Below are positions 23,214 to 34,820 of a DNA stretch of 64,000 bases, one piece after another; the first letter of the stretch is position 1; each line of letters opens with the position of its first letter. Position numbers and translations under genes: made by a program. Source of the DNA: Aspidapion aeneum (Eukaryota > Arthropoda > Insecta > Coleoptera > Brentidae); NCBI GenBank assembly GCA_963576565.1, contig OY755048.1:10951984-11015983 (forward strand), given 5' to 3'. The notes beneath the pieces were generated by a model. It was given only the letters and a program-made list of their open reading frames with translations, made no database searches and was not told the origin of the DNA.

Positions 23214-23713
23214 TACTAGGTGCATAATTTGCAGTTAATTAGTCGTGAATTAGTTGTGGAAAAATTAATCTTGTCGCTCTTATTTTTGACCGTTTTTGAG
23301 GGTGCTTCGCTAACTTCATATGAAGTTAGCGAAGCACCCTCGAAAAAATGGCTTTAGACATGACGAATCAAAATCGAATATGGTGGATAATTTGCCGCTA
23401 TTTAGTCATGAATTAGTTGTGAAAAAATTAATTTTGTCGCTCTTATTTTTTACCCTTTTCTTGGGTGCTTCGCTAACTTCATATTTTGGCACCCATCGCA
23501 AATCGCTACTAGGTGGATAATTTGCCGTTAATTAGTCGTGAATTAGTTGTGTAAAAATTAATTTTGTTTTTTTGGGTGCTTCGCTAACTTCATATGAAGT
23601 TAGCGAAGCACCCTCGTAAAAATGGCTTTTATCAAAATCGAATATGGTGGATAATTTGCCGCTAATTAGTCGTGAATTAGTTGTGAAAAAATTAATTTTG
23701 TCGCTCTTATTTT
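23214..23713. repeat. Palindromic satellite array, left part
   Basis: Repeats are built from GGTGGATAATTTGCCG, TTAGTCGTGAATTAGTTG, AATTAATTTTGTCGCTCTTA and TTCGCTAACTTCATATGAAG. The last is the centre of perfect palindromes: a 44-nt one at 23298-23341 (ends GAGGGTG/CACCCTC) and a 40-nt one around 23575-23614. The array stops abruptly at CTTATTTT (23713), where an LTR element is inserted. It resumes at 29613. Confidence 0.9.
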
Positions 23714-25027
23714 TGTATCAGGGCCTGGCGTGTGACAGTGGGACTGTCACCTCAAGTGGCCAAAGCTTAAAGGTTGTAAACTACCAACTTAGGCTACAAC
23801 TTATATAAATTATAAAAAGATTAAATGTTACTATATGTTATTAAATTTACACGATCTCGAAAGGGAATTTGGCGGTTCTTGGAGGAAAAGTATGCTATAA
23901 ACGTTTTTCTCAAATGCATAACTAATAGGATAATCATACATACCTTTTCAATTTTCTTCTTGCAGCTTCACACTTTCACTTCTAATATTTATTATTTAAA
24001 TATCAAATTTTTACTACCATTGAACTTTTATATTCAAATATTTACACTTCTTAAACTTTTAGGTTTTATAAACCTTTTATATATTTGTTGTAAATATATA
24101 TATTTATCAACATCTTAAACGTTGATTGAATGAGTGAAACTATTCAATCAACTGTTTAATTTACTTAATATTACTGTTTAGGTTTGGGATATGTTATTAA
24201 TTAAAAATGCCGATTTTAGGGCAACGAATGGTTTGTATTTTGTTGATAAAAAACCATAAAACAGTTAAACACATTATTTCAAAACACTGGAAACAGTAAT
24301 AATTAATGACTTTACAATCAATAAACTCTAAAAGAAAAGACCAAAATAATTATGAATATTAAAGTTAACAGTTTTATACAATGTTAAAATAATTGATAAA
24401 TTTCCCCAGTTGAAATAAAACCCCCCTTAAGAAGTGTAAATGAAAGTGTACCGTACTAGGCAACGACAAACTAAAGAGTACTCTCCCTGACGACTTTCGA
24501 AAGTTTCAATACCCCGATCTCTAGACATTCTCAGTTTGCCGCTAGCTGATTGGTCTAAATCTAAGCATTCTTTAACGGATTTCTTCCACCACTCTTCTCT
24601 ACAGACACTCTTGGCCGCCGTGGTCTGAATCTCAAGCTCCCTCGCATTGGCGAGAAAGACAAAGAGACAAAATACCACCGCAACTCAAAGATGCGTGGAT
24701 TTAGAAATTCGGTAAAGTTTAAATCTTACAGTGTGTTTCTTAAAAGTTGAAAATAGTTTAAAATTTGTTTCCAGTTACAAAATAAGAATTATTTTGATGT
24801 TAGTGGCTCAAAGGACATATTAGCCGAATACAACTTTTATTAAAATACAGCGAACCTGAAAACATGCCTAAAAACAAGTCGCCGAGTTGCCATAAATTTT
24901 ACTTAATCTTAACCTAGTCTTGCATATAATTAATGCTTGTTGATGTCAAAACAATATTTAATTAAAAATCTTTAAAAACTTATAAATGGCAAAAATACCA
25001 TTTATATTCAAATCCCGTTTTGTTACA
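23714..25027 (-). repeat. 3' LTR of the non-coding LTR element
   Basis: On the minus strand it runs from TGTAACA (25027) to TGATACA (23714), about 1.31 kb. The first 708 bp (25027 down to 24320) match 29612-28905 without a length change. The distal 606 bp (24319-23714) have no clear counterpart at the other end. An 83-codon frame lies within (24427-24678, minus) and is repeated identically at 29012-29263 because it is part of the LTR. I do not treat it as a gene. Confidence 0.7.
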
Positions 25028-28000
25028 TTACTCCCCCCTGATTAAGTATAAACAATTTTTTTTTAAACGCAAGTCGAAATAAAATGGTTTATAACAACAA
25101 GCATTAAGTAGTGCAGAGAACACAAATCTAAACTAAAACTATAACGCTCTTCGTTTCCATTTTTCTTCTCTCGATGATGGTCAACAAACATTCTGGCTGG
25201 AAAAAACTTGAAGTTCCATTCTGGAACAAAACAGTAACACTGGATCAGGTACAACATCTTAGATCAGCTAGTCAGCAACAAACATGGTGAACGATCAGTA
25301 GACTCCAAACAATACTGAAAGAATCAGAATATCAGTGCAGCTTAATAACAACGATAACTTAAACTAAATGAGGGCAAAATAAAATTGACATATAAACCGA
25401 AAAATATATAGAAATATATAATATATATATAACACATTGTTTGAAAACTACTACATTAAGGTATATATTATATACACGCTTATGCAGAAATTTGTGGAGA
25501 CAAAAAAAAAGTGATTTAAGTTAACGTAAATAAATTAAGGGCGTCTCCAAACCAAACCGTTTCCTCCATAGTGTTAAACAAACACTAGGTACGCAGCAAG
25601 AGCTGAGTTTCCACATTGGCCATCTTTGAAATGAAGGATGAACAGCAGACTCTGTATTGAATTTGGAAAGAAGCATCCAATTGCAGGTTTGCACAGCGAC
25701 GGTAAGAAGACGTCGATTGTAGTGATGATGGCTGCTTGGCAGATCTAATGACTTTAATGGTGGAATGGCTGCTTGGTTGATTAAACTGTTTGTGGAGGAA
25801 ATTTGTTGGGTGGTTGACAGCACTTTGCAATAGCTGACCTAAAAACAAAATAATTTTAATACAGGAAAACAATGTTTTTAATAACAATAAACCAGCCTTA
25901 TGTAAAACAAAATTAATTGTTTAAAAAAAATATATTATTTAAATTAAACAAAATTGAAAATTTTTGATTTTATGATTATATTTCATAAATACGTTTTAGG
26001 TGAACTAAAACTAGTTAGACGGTAAAGAACCCACAAAAGGTTGTCTAACCCAAAAAACGTGTTTGCATAAAAAACAAATTTTAAAACAACGATACAAGTA
26101 AGAAATTACAAACACTAACTGAAATATTAAAATTAACTATTTTAAAACTTTAAAATATATTTATACCGAATAAAAAAAAATAAGTTTATTTGACAAAAAT
26201 TTATAAATGAACACAAAATTAATTTACAATTACGAAAAAAAAACGTTTAGTTGACAATATTTGAAAAAAAAAATTAAGTTGGTTTATTGTTTTCAGTGTA
26301 ATAAAAAAACGACCCTACCAGGTTAACACAATAAACTTTAAAACAAACATGGAATACTCTATCGAAGCAATAACAAATCATACAAAAATAACTCATGTGA
26401 TCGAAAAAACAACTGAAAATAAATACAAGTTAGCAAAAACGAACACAAAATGATACAAAAACTGAAATACAAGTTTTTATCATAGTTAAAATTTTAATGA
26501 CTCAAAAATTTTAAATTTTATAAAGAAAATCAAATAGAACAGATAGAATAATCTCAAATGAAACAAATCCACATGGATTTTTTTTTTAAGTGGAACAAAT
26601 CGAAATTTAATTTTTTAAATAGAACAAATCAAAATAAATTGATTCAATATAGGGCAAATCAAAGTATAATATTTCAATAGAGAAGAAATCAATTAAAAAA
26701 AAATAAATAACAAATATAAATAGAACAAATCCAGCCAGATGAATATACACATTTTCAAAATTACTTAGAATAAAGCTCCTCCTAGAATTTTTCACATTTT
26801 TTCCGAATTTTCCTTCTAAAATTTTTTTTTTTCCTTGAAACATTACCTGTTTCAATTTAAACTTTCTTTTCCATAGATCTTGCTACATAATTTTTCTTTA
26901 AACATGAAAAATATTTTTCCTTTCAAATTGATGTTCGGTGTGATTTTAGTAAGTTTTAGTTTCAAAATGATATGTTTGGTTTTTCATTTTCTAATTAAAT
27001 TGTATTTTATTTTATTTTCCAATTAATTGTAAGCTGTTTTCACACAATTTTGAAAAACTAAGAACAGCAGCAAAACAAAGTAGGTTATTATTGATGTCAT
27101 TGTTTGAAAATTAGACATCTTTGCTTCAAAATACTTGACTTAATGTAAGCAAATGTTTTAAAATTTGACCAATTTAGGTTTTTATCGAATTTCATACACA
27201 CATACACAGGTGGCGATAGACGATTTTAAAGTGCATGAATCAAAACAAACAAAATAAAATAAACTTAGTTGATAATAAAATTTTAAATAAAATTATGTCT
27301 TATTATATTCCAATTGAAGCGAATGACAAAAAAAAATTAAACAAAAATGACAGTTGATGGTTGCTTCAATCGACTCTTTTTGGTGTTATGAAAAGAAAAA
27401 ACTCTCTTGGGTGATAAACTCATTTCTTATTTTTCCAAAACTACTAAATAAGAACTATTTAGAGTCCAAGCAGGCAAGGGCTTACATCGAAAATATGAAA
27501 AAAATAATACAAAAAAAATACTTTAAAATATTTTAGGTATAACATACTTTTTTTCCAATTTAATAAGTTGACAAAAAAAACAAAAGGTATCTTAAACGAT
27601 AAGGTTCTTTAGATAACGCAAGACTTAAAATGAGTAAATATTTAAAAAAAAAATAATAAAAATAATAATAAATGAAATAATGCTTGCTAATATACGAAAA
27701 ATAAAAATATATAAATATAAAAACACTGATCTTAGAAAGACTAAGTTTTACGCTAAGTTTTCCTTAAACGATCAACTAGTGATTTAATGATTTGATTATT
27801 TACGCAAAAAGTATACATAAATTACTTTTTGTTTATCATTAATAGAGGAAATTATGTATAGGCTTTAGTTAATAACAAAATTACTTAAAGATGATAACAG
27901 AAATAAAAATAGTACAAAAATAATAATTTAGGTGTTCTTGATTAATGCTATGCCTGTGCACTAGCATATCATTTTAATAATGACGTTATAGAGAATATTT

Positions 28001-28904
28001 TTATATTATCGATTAACTAGGACAGCAAACAGAAAGAAACAAACTAACAAAAAAAACATTTTTAGAAAAGACAACACATTTTTGTGATTTGACATAGTTA
28101 TACAGTCGTAGAAAAGTTCTACAAAAACAATTGTACTCATAGAGTAAAAGAGTGGAGAATGTTTTTTGTTTGTTTAAAATAGTGTAGATTTTAAAAAATA
28201 TCAAAATAAAAAAAAAAAAGGATTATCAAAATTTATCCTCAAAATGGAATTTACTTGGCTTAAATGGTACAGACTGTACTTAAAGTTCGTATAGTCGAAT
28301 ATTTTCCATATAGGAGAAAACATAAAAAAAATAAAATATTGTTTTATTGATAAACAATACAAAAATTCAAAAATAGTTTTACACAATCAAATGTTATTAA
28401 TTTGGATAATATTGATTTTATCAAGTTATAATATAATGAGAAGAGAAAAAAAAAATAGAAAAATGTATCTTAGCAATGTTAAGATTGCTATGATAATATC
28501 CAATTGGATTCGAGAATGACTTCAAAAAGGAAAAAAAAATATATGTACATAAATCGAAAAATTTTTAACCGTTGATGACGTAGTTTTTATTCGGTTTATG
28601 GGATCTTAGCAAATGATCCCTATTTAAAAAAAAGACAAAGCTTTTTGAAATAATGGACTCTAAAATATACTATATATAATCGATTTTACGTTAATACTTT
28701 AACCATTACGTTACGTTGATTTACTATAACACACATATCCATCACAAAAGAACAAAACCAAAAGGCATGTGTGTATTTTAACAAAAAAATAAAATGATAT
28801 TTTGTTTTTTTAAAATATTACGAAAATAAAAAAAAACAATTAAAAGTTTACAAAATATCTAAAATGTTCTGGTCACTAAAAAAAAATAATGACTTTACCA
28901 AAAT
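25028..28904 (-). other. Internal region of the LTR element; no coding domain
   Basis: AT-rich throughout, especially 25900-28900. The longest frames are two overlapping 100-codon minus-strand frames at 25521-25887, with no retroviral motif. Multiple A-rich runs make all forward frames short. No recognisable primer-binding site is seen next to the upstream repeat, consistent with loss of the leader. Confidence 0.6.
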
Positions 28905-29612
28905 AATAAACTCTAAAAGAAAAGACCAAAATAATTATGAATATTAAAGTTAACAGTTTTATACAATGTTAAAATAATTGATAAATTTCCCCAGTTGAAA
29001 TAAAACCCCCCTTAAGAAGTGTAAATGAAAGTGTACCGTACTAGGCAACGACAAACTAAAGAGTACTCTCCCTGACGACTTTCGAAAGTTTCAATACCCC
29101 GATCTCTAGACATTCTCAGTTTGCCGCTAGCTGATTGGTCTAAATCTAAGCATTCTTTAACGGATTTCTTCCACCACTCTTCTCTACAGACACTCTTGGC
29201 CGCCGTGGTCTGAATCTCAAGCTCCCTCGCATTGGCGAGAAAGACAAAGAGACAAAATACCACCGCAACTCAAAGATGCGTGGATTTAGAAATTCGGTAA
29301 AGTTTAAATCTTACAGTGTGTTTCTTAAAAGTTGAAAATAGTTTAAAATTTGTTTCCAGTTACAAAATAAGAATTATTTTGATGTTAGTGGCTCAAAGGA
29401 CATATTAGCCGAATACAACTTTTATTAAAATACAGCGAACCTGAAAACATGCCTAAAAACAAGTCGCCGAGTTGCCATAAATTTTACTTAATCTTAACCT
29501 AGTCTTGCATATAATTAATGCTTGTTGATGTCAAAACAATATTTAATTAAAAATCTTTAAAAACTTATAAATGGCAAAAATACCATTTATATTCAAATCC
29601 CGTTTTGTTACA
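28905..29612 (-). repeat. 5' LTR of the non-coding LTR element (partial, 708 bp)
   Basis: Offset by 4585 bp from 24320-25027, with the offset constant at both ends and no difference noticed by eye. Beyond 28905 only a short TAATGACTTTAC match survives and then similarity is lost. The LTR is therefore either truncated or replaced in its distal 0.6 kb. Confidence 0.75.
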
Positions 29613-30908
29613 TTTTTTACCCTTTTTTTGGGTGCTTCGCTAACTTCATATTTTGGCACCCATCGCAAATCGAATCGCTACTAGGTGGATAATTTGCCGT
29701 TAATTAGTCGTGAATTAGTTGTGGAAAAATTAATCTTGTCGCTCTTATTTTTGACCGTTTTTGAGGGTGCTTCGCTAACTTCATATGAAGTTAGCGAAGC
29801 ACCCTCGTAAAAATGGCTTTAGACATGCCGTATCAAAATCGAATATGGTGGATAATTTGCCGCTAATTAGTCGTGTATTAGTTGTGAAAAAATTAATTTT
29901 GTCGCTCTTATTTTTTACCCTTTATTTGGGTGCTTCGCTAACTTCATATTTTGGCACCCATCGCAAATCGCTACTAGGTGGATAATTTGCCGTTAATTAG
30001 TCGTGAATTAGTTGTGGAAAAATTAATTTTGTCGCTCTTATTTTTTACCCTTTTTTGGGTGCTTCGCTAACTTCATATGAAGTTAGCGAAGCACCCTCGT
30101 AAAAATGGCTTTTATCAAAATCGAATATGGTGGATAATTTGCCGCTAATTAGTCGTGAATTAGTTGTGGAAAAATTAATTTTGTCGCTCTTATTTTTTAC
30201 CCTTTTTTTGGGTGCTTCGCTAACTTCATATTTTGGCACCCAACGCAAATCGCATCGCTACTAGGTGGATAATTTGCCGTTATTTAGTCGTGAATTAGTT
30301 GTAGAAAAATTAATTTTGTCACTCTTATTTTTGACCGTTTTTGAGGGTGCTTCGCTAACTTCATATGAAGTTAGCGAAGTACCCTCGTTAAAATGGCTTT
30401 AGACATGACGTATCAAAATCGAATATGGTGGATAATTTGCCGCTAATTAGTCGTGAATTAGTTGTTCATATGAAGTTAGCGAAGCACCTTCGTAAAAATG
30501 GCTTTAGACATGACGTATCGAAATCGAATATGGTGGATAATTTGCCGCTAATTAGTCGTTAAGTAGTTCTGGCAAAATTAATTTTGTCGCGTTTAGTTTT
30601 GAGTGTTTTTTGGGAGCCTCTCTAACGTTATATGAATTAAGCGAAGCACTCAAAAAACGGTCAAAAATAAGAGCGACAAAATTAATTTTTCTACAACTAA
30701 TTAACGATTACGATATTCGATTTCGATACGTAATGTCTAAAGCCATTTTTGACGAGGGTGCCTCTCTAACTTCATATGAAGTTAGCGAAGCACCCTCAAA
30801 AATAAGAGCGACAAAATTAATTTTTCCACAACTAATTCACGACTAATTAACGGCAAATTATCCACCTAGTCACGATTCGATTTGCGATGGGTGCTTCGCT
30901 AGCTTCAT
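29613..30908. repeat. Palindromic satellite array, right part, with orientation switch
   Basis: Same satellite as 23214-23713. Palindromes centred on TTCATATGAA recur near 29785, 30078, 30365 (one arm mismatch) and 30777. From about 30625 the flanking unit reads in reverse complement (AATAAGAGCGACAAAATTAA, then TAATTAACGGCAAATTATCC), so the array itself folds back. It ends at GGTGCTTCGCTAGCTTCATG. The small frames in it are translations of repeat units. Confidence 0.9.
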
Positions 30909-31461
30909 GCTCATACAATATTGGGATTTCTCTTGATGGTATGGACAGAAGATACATTGGAGATATTGAAAACAATATATATAATTTCTTTTGTTCTTTT
31001 TAGGTTTAAAGTTATAGGTTTAAAAATTTTATCAGTTTCTTAAAAAATTTCGTCGATTTTCATGTAAATTTTGTGTGGTGTTTACTGAGGAAAAGTCTAT
31101 AATACAGTTTATTTAGCCCTAAAATATATATTTTTAAAAAGATTTTGAAAATTATCACAAAAATTATTTTAAATATAATTTGAATTAATTTTTTTTAAAT
31201 AGTGTTGAAAATTATTTTTTTTCAAATTTTAAAAGGCAATTTAGAAAAATTGCCAAAAAGGGCCAGTTGGTCACACACAAATGCTAACTCCTTGATATAT
31301 CGATCATTGTTTGCAATGAAAAATCCTGCCCCAATCTGCCATTTTATGCCATTTTTGTATAAATGTCTTAAATAAAAAAGTGGAGCTTGTTAAACAATGA
31401 CTCTTAATACTTCAATATGATCCGCGACGGATGGTCAGCATGGGCCATTGATTTAAATCTT
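30909..31461. other. No gene recognised
   Basis: AT-rich spacer with short frames and no domain. Confidence 0.45.
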
Positions 31462-31582
31462 GTCTTCACATGTTCGCGTATCTGCCCCCGTTAACTAAAA
31501 GGTGGCAAAAATGTATAGTTTCTCTATGTTATTGCAGTCTTTTGACTAACGGGGGCAGGATTATACGCGAACAAGTAAAGAC
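31462..31582. mobile_element. Small foldback/MITE, 121 bp
   Basis: The left arm is GTCTTCACATGTTCGCGTAT followed by CTGCCCCCGTTA. The right arm is the reverse complement with few differences (TAACGGGGGCAG, then ATACGCGAACAAGTAAAGAC). Arms are about 40 bp and the centre about 40 bp. No coding capacity. Target duplication not resolved. Confidence 0.8.
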
Positions 31583-32115
31583 ACAATTAAAATAAAAAAT
31601 TATAGATAATATACATAAATAATAAATAAATATTTTTTTCGCTAAGATTCCTTTTACTATTAATTAGATACTAAAAGCGCTTAATTCCTGTTTCACCACC
31701 TTTTTATCCCCAAAACAACTCCATACCAAATATTAATAGATTTTTGAATGCCACTTTATTAAAAAAAAAAAAATTGACTGAAAGTCATTTAAGTTTTGAA
31801 TATTGGCCGCTTAATCAGTCTCCAGAAACCACTGTGCAACGTTAACAATTATATATGCGCAATATACGCATTAATTACGATTTGTCTTAAAAGAAAAAAA
31901 TTTGTCGAGTCTCAACTTAGCATTACTAGGAACTTAGCAGTACCATCCCAGAAAAAAATTATCCTTTTTTCTCAAAAATTTACTGTTTTCCCAAAAAATT
32001 GGTGATGTTACACTTTTGGGATACACTGTGTAATAATCGATTTTATTGATAAGCAAAAATCAAAAAGATAAAAATTTTAAAATTATTTGGTATGGTTGAG
32101 GGTAGGGGTAGAATC

Positions 32116-32147
32116 GTGTAAGCTAAGGTGCCCATAATTTGGCAGAG
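32116..32147 (+). mobile_element. HINE-like element, right-end fragment only
   Basis: GTGTAAGCT, AAGGTGCCCATAATTTGGCAGAG matches the right terminus of the HINE-like copies. The rest of the element is absent upstream. The following TATTTAATTTGG (32148-32159) also follows the end of copy 2, on the opposite strand at 15732-15743. Confidence 0.65.
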
Positions 32148-32357
32148 TATTTAATTTGGGACAATAATGTCCCAAGAGGCTTTATTGACCTCAAAATTTG
32201 ACAGTGACGTAACACCCGATCCGTTTTAACATTTTTTTGTTCTGAATAACTACGTTACAGGGTATTAGTTCCACACGGTCGCTTGCTTAACTGAATAGAA
32301 CAAATTATTGCAACACTATAGAGTATGTGGGTCTAAAGCGCGTTTATTTTCTCTATA

Positions 32358-32406
32358 TTTAAACCCTAGCAGATTGTCATTTAGAGGTGATAATCTAGGG
32401 TTTAAA
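32358..32406. repeat. Hairpin, 12-bp perfect arms
   Basis: TTTAAACCCTAG at 32358-32369 pairs with CTAGGGTTTAAA at 32395-32406. An inner AGATT/AATCT pair is adjacent. It is a short structure of unknown role. Confidence 0.7.
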
Positions 32407-33464
32407 ACAGACCCTAATGTGACCAGCCAGTCTTTGAGAAGGGTGCTTCCCATCAAAATAACTAAGTAAAAAAACATTTTTTTGATTAAGTAAAGGATAA
32501 AGCATTCATAAAAACATCATAAACGTAGCTCAATTGAGAGAACGGTTTTTGGCTAATTTTACAGTTCTTTATTTACCGCTTTTTATGTCATGTAAAAAAA
32601 TTAAAGAGCCCTTATAATATCTGGTGGCGTCTTAAGTACTCAAAAATGAGCAAGTAAGTATATAATTTCTATTCATTTCGTAAAATGGCGGCAAATTGAA
32701 CAAATATTAAACTTTACTTCGAACTTCTTATCCTTGTCAAGTCTACTGATGTATCATTAGATAGAGGATAGATAATGAACTAAGAAAGTTCTGGATTGTT
32801 GAATTGAGTGTATTTGCTATGCAAAATTCAGCAGGCAAAAATCTCAAAATTTTCGCCTTGCAACTTTTTGTTCAATTTTAACAACTTTTGAACCGAAGCG
32901 ACCTTAAAATTTACCATTTCAATGTCAAGGTTAGGCTTTGGTGAACACTCAAGATGGCGGACAATTTTGATAAACATAGCTGAGCAAATATTAAGCGTTT
33001 TTCAGCTTGCCCTAATTGGATGTAGAAAACACTAAGTGTGTTCATTCAGCAATCCAGAACATTCTTAGCTCTTGCCCGATTATATTCAGTGATACATCCG
33101 TATACTTGAAAAGGATAAAAATTCAAATGGGAAGTTTAATTTTTGTAGTGTGCATTAAGAGCACTTGGTGAATTGGCAGGGTGGGTCTGTTAGGCCTTGT
33201 AAAAAATGTTTATTTTTAGAAATTATTCGCACATCTTAAATTTTTCAAACATATTAATTTTGACAATAAATTAGTAAATCTTAAGTCAAAATAGCGAAAG
33301 TTATCAAAAAATGACAAAAGCTTATTAAGTTATAATTAATTAAAAATCTCCTTTTTTGGACGACCCTATAGTTGAGTTATACTTTCTTACTTTTAAACGG
33401 GGTAAGTGTCCCTCCCAATATGTTGTCTTATTTGTATGCTCAATATTTTAGCCCTTTTTCGATT
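32407..33464. other. No gene recognised
   Basis: AT-rich spacer. A diverged inverted pair may exist around 32690-32770 and 33050-33130 (both contain a CAAGTATAC or CTTGTCAAG-like segment with TATCC), but it is too weak to call as an element. Confidence 0.4.
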
Positions 33465-33771
33465 GTTGAAAATGATAAAGACCAATTAAAAAAAAATTAA
33501 ATAACAAAAACACTCAACTAAATTTACTTGTAAGTACTAGTCGCAGTTGAGTACAAAATTGATAGGTATTATCTTAATTATATTAATAATATACGACATA
33601 CTTTAACTTTTAGTTTTGATGCCCAAAGCACACTTACGAAATTAAACAGTTTTGTATTTTCATGAATCAGGTTATTGGGTTATTTTGTACCCAACTGCGA
33701 CTAGTAGTTTACTTGTTAGTAAATTTAGCAGTTAGGTGTTTTTTTTATTAATTTTTTTTGTTATTTTCAAC
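33465..33771. mobile_element. MITE-like element, ~307 bp, long inverted repeats
   Basis: The left arm starts GTTGAAAAT and includes AACACTCAACTAAATTTAC and TACTAGTCGCAGTTG. The right arm carries the reverse complements (CAACTGCGACTAGTA, GTAAATTTAGCAGTTAGGTG) and ends ATTTTCAAC. Arms are about 75-90 bp with small indels. No coding sequence. Confidence 0.75.
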
Positions 33772-33839
33772 TTTTAGGTTTAATTCTTATTCAGCCTTAT
33801 AAAAAGCACTATGCATTTACAATTCATTTAGCTTTACCC

Positions 33840-34820
33840 AAAAAGTACGTGTAGATTTTCTACGGACGCGAACAGAGTTACCTTCCATTGAGTGCAGGTG
33901 CGGGAGGAAAGAGGAAGGAGGGAACTAGTAAAATGATGAGAGGAAGGGGGAAATATGAAAGGTATAGCTACAACTATTACTAATTAGGAGGGAGGCGAGA
34001 AGAGAGGGAGGAGGAAACTGGGAAAATGATGTTGGAAAAAAGTCTTCAAGCCTGTGCAGAAAGAACTTTTAAAATTGCTTTATATTTGTGAAAGTTATAG
34101 CTAAAACTATTACTAATAAGGATGAGTGGGGGGAACTAGTAAAATGGTGTTGGAAAAAAAATCTGAAAGCGTATGCAGAAAGAATTTTTGAAATCGCTCT
34201 AAATTTGTGAAAGGTATAGCTACAACTATTACTAATAAGGTGGCTGGGGAGAAGAGAGGGAGAGGAAGGGGGGAATCTGAAAGGTATAGCTACAACTATT
34301 ACTAATAAGGAGGGAGGCGAGAAGAGAGGGAGGAGGAAACTGGGAAAATGATGTTGGAAAAAAGTCTTCAAGCGTGTGCAGAAAGAACTTTTAAAATCGC
34401 TTTATATTTGTGAAACTTATAGCTAAAACTATTACTAATAAGGATGAGTGGGGGGAACTAGTAAAATGGTGTTGCAAAAAAAATCTGAAAGCGTACGCAG
34501 AAAGGGTGGGGGCGAATGACAGGAGGAGAGATGGGTGGGAGCAGGGAGGACTACAAAGTAACTACAGCAAATTAGGGGACATTTGCAATGGTTAATCAAA
34601 GGAATTTCAATAAAATCGCCTGAAATTTAGATAATTTGTATGCCTTAAAGCCTACATCATGTGGCAAAATGGCGTTAATTCCTGTTTAAAAAAATATAGC
34701 CTACAGTCAAAATCGGTTCAGCCGTTTAGCCTCTTTCGTGACACAAACATATTTACTTACAATCATACAACAATCGAAACACATTACCCGTCCTTTCTTC
34801 GTGCTGCAGTTAGGTAAAAA
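33840..34820. mobile_element. Candidate non-autonomous element with internal higher-order tandem repeat
   Basis: The left part has GATTTTCTACGGACGCGAAC. The middle (33957-34505) is a tandem array in which a ~322-bp higher-order unit recurs (GAAAGGTATAGCTACAAC at about 33957 and 34279), made of subunits with ACTATTACTAATAAGG. The right part has AAAATCGGTTCAGCCG and ACCCGTCCTTTCTTCGTG. Internal tandem repeats between conserved ends suggest a Helentron/HINE-like or similar non-autonomous element, but I see no second copy in the window to fix the ends. The ~100-codon frames inside are repeat translations. Confidence 0.4.

Larger units (their letters stand above)
23714..29612 (-). mobile_element. 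Non-coding LTR retrotransposon (5.9 kb), probably gypsy-type
   Basis: Read on the minus strand it starts TGTAACAAAACGGG at 29612 and ends CCCTGATACA at 23714, the usual TG...CA. TTTT lies on both sides (23710-23713 and 29613-29616), a 4-bp target duplication. Removing the insert and one TTTT restores the satellite consensus CTTATTTTTTACCC. Two direct repeats of at least 708 bp lie inside. A purine tract (AGGGGGGAG on the minus strand, 25030-25039) lies immediately before the downstream repeat, which is the expected position of a polypurine tract. The interior (25040-28904) is extremely AT-rich with no gag, protease, RT or integrase motif. It is non-autonomous (LARD-like) or heavily rearranged. 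Confidence 0.75.

Noticed and set aside
24427..24678. 83-codon minus frame repeated identically at 29012-29263, with a hydrophobic N-terminus
   Set aside because: It lies inside the duplicated LTR; identity is explained by the LTR copy and there is no other support for a gene.
34069..34371. 100-codon Ser/Pro/Phe-rich minus frame
   Set aside because: It is a translation of the purine-rich tandem repeat.
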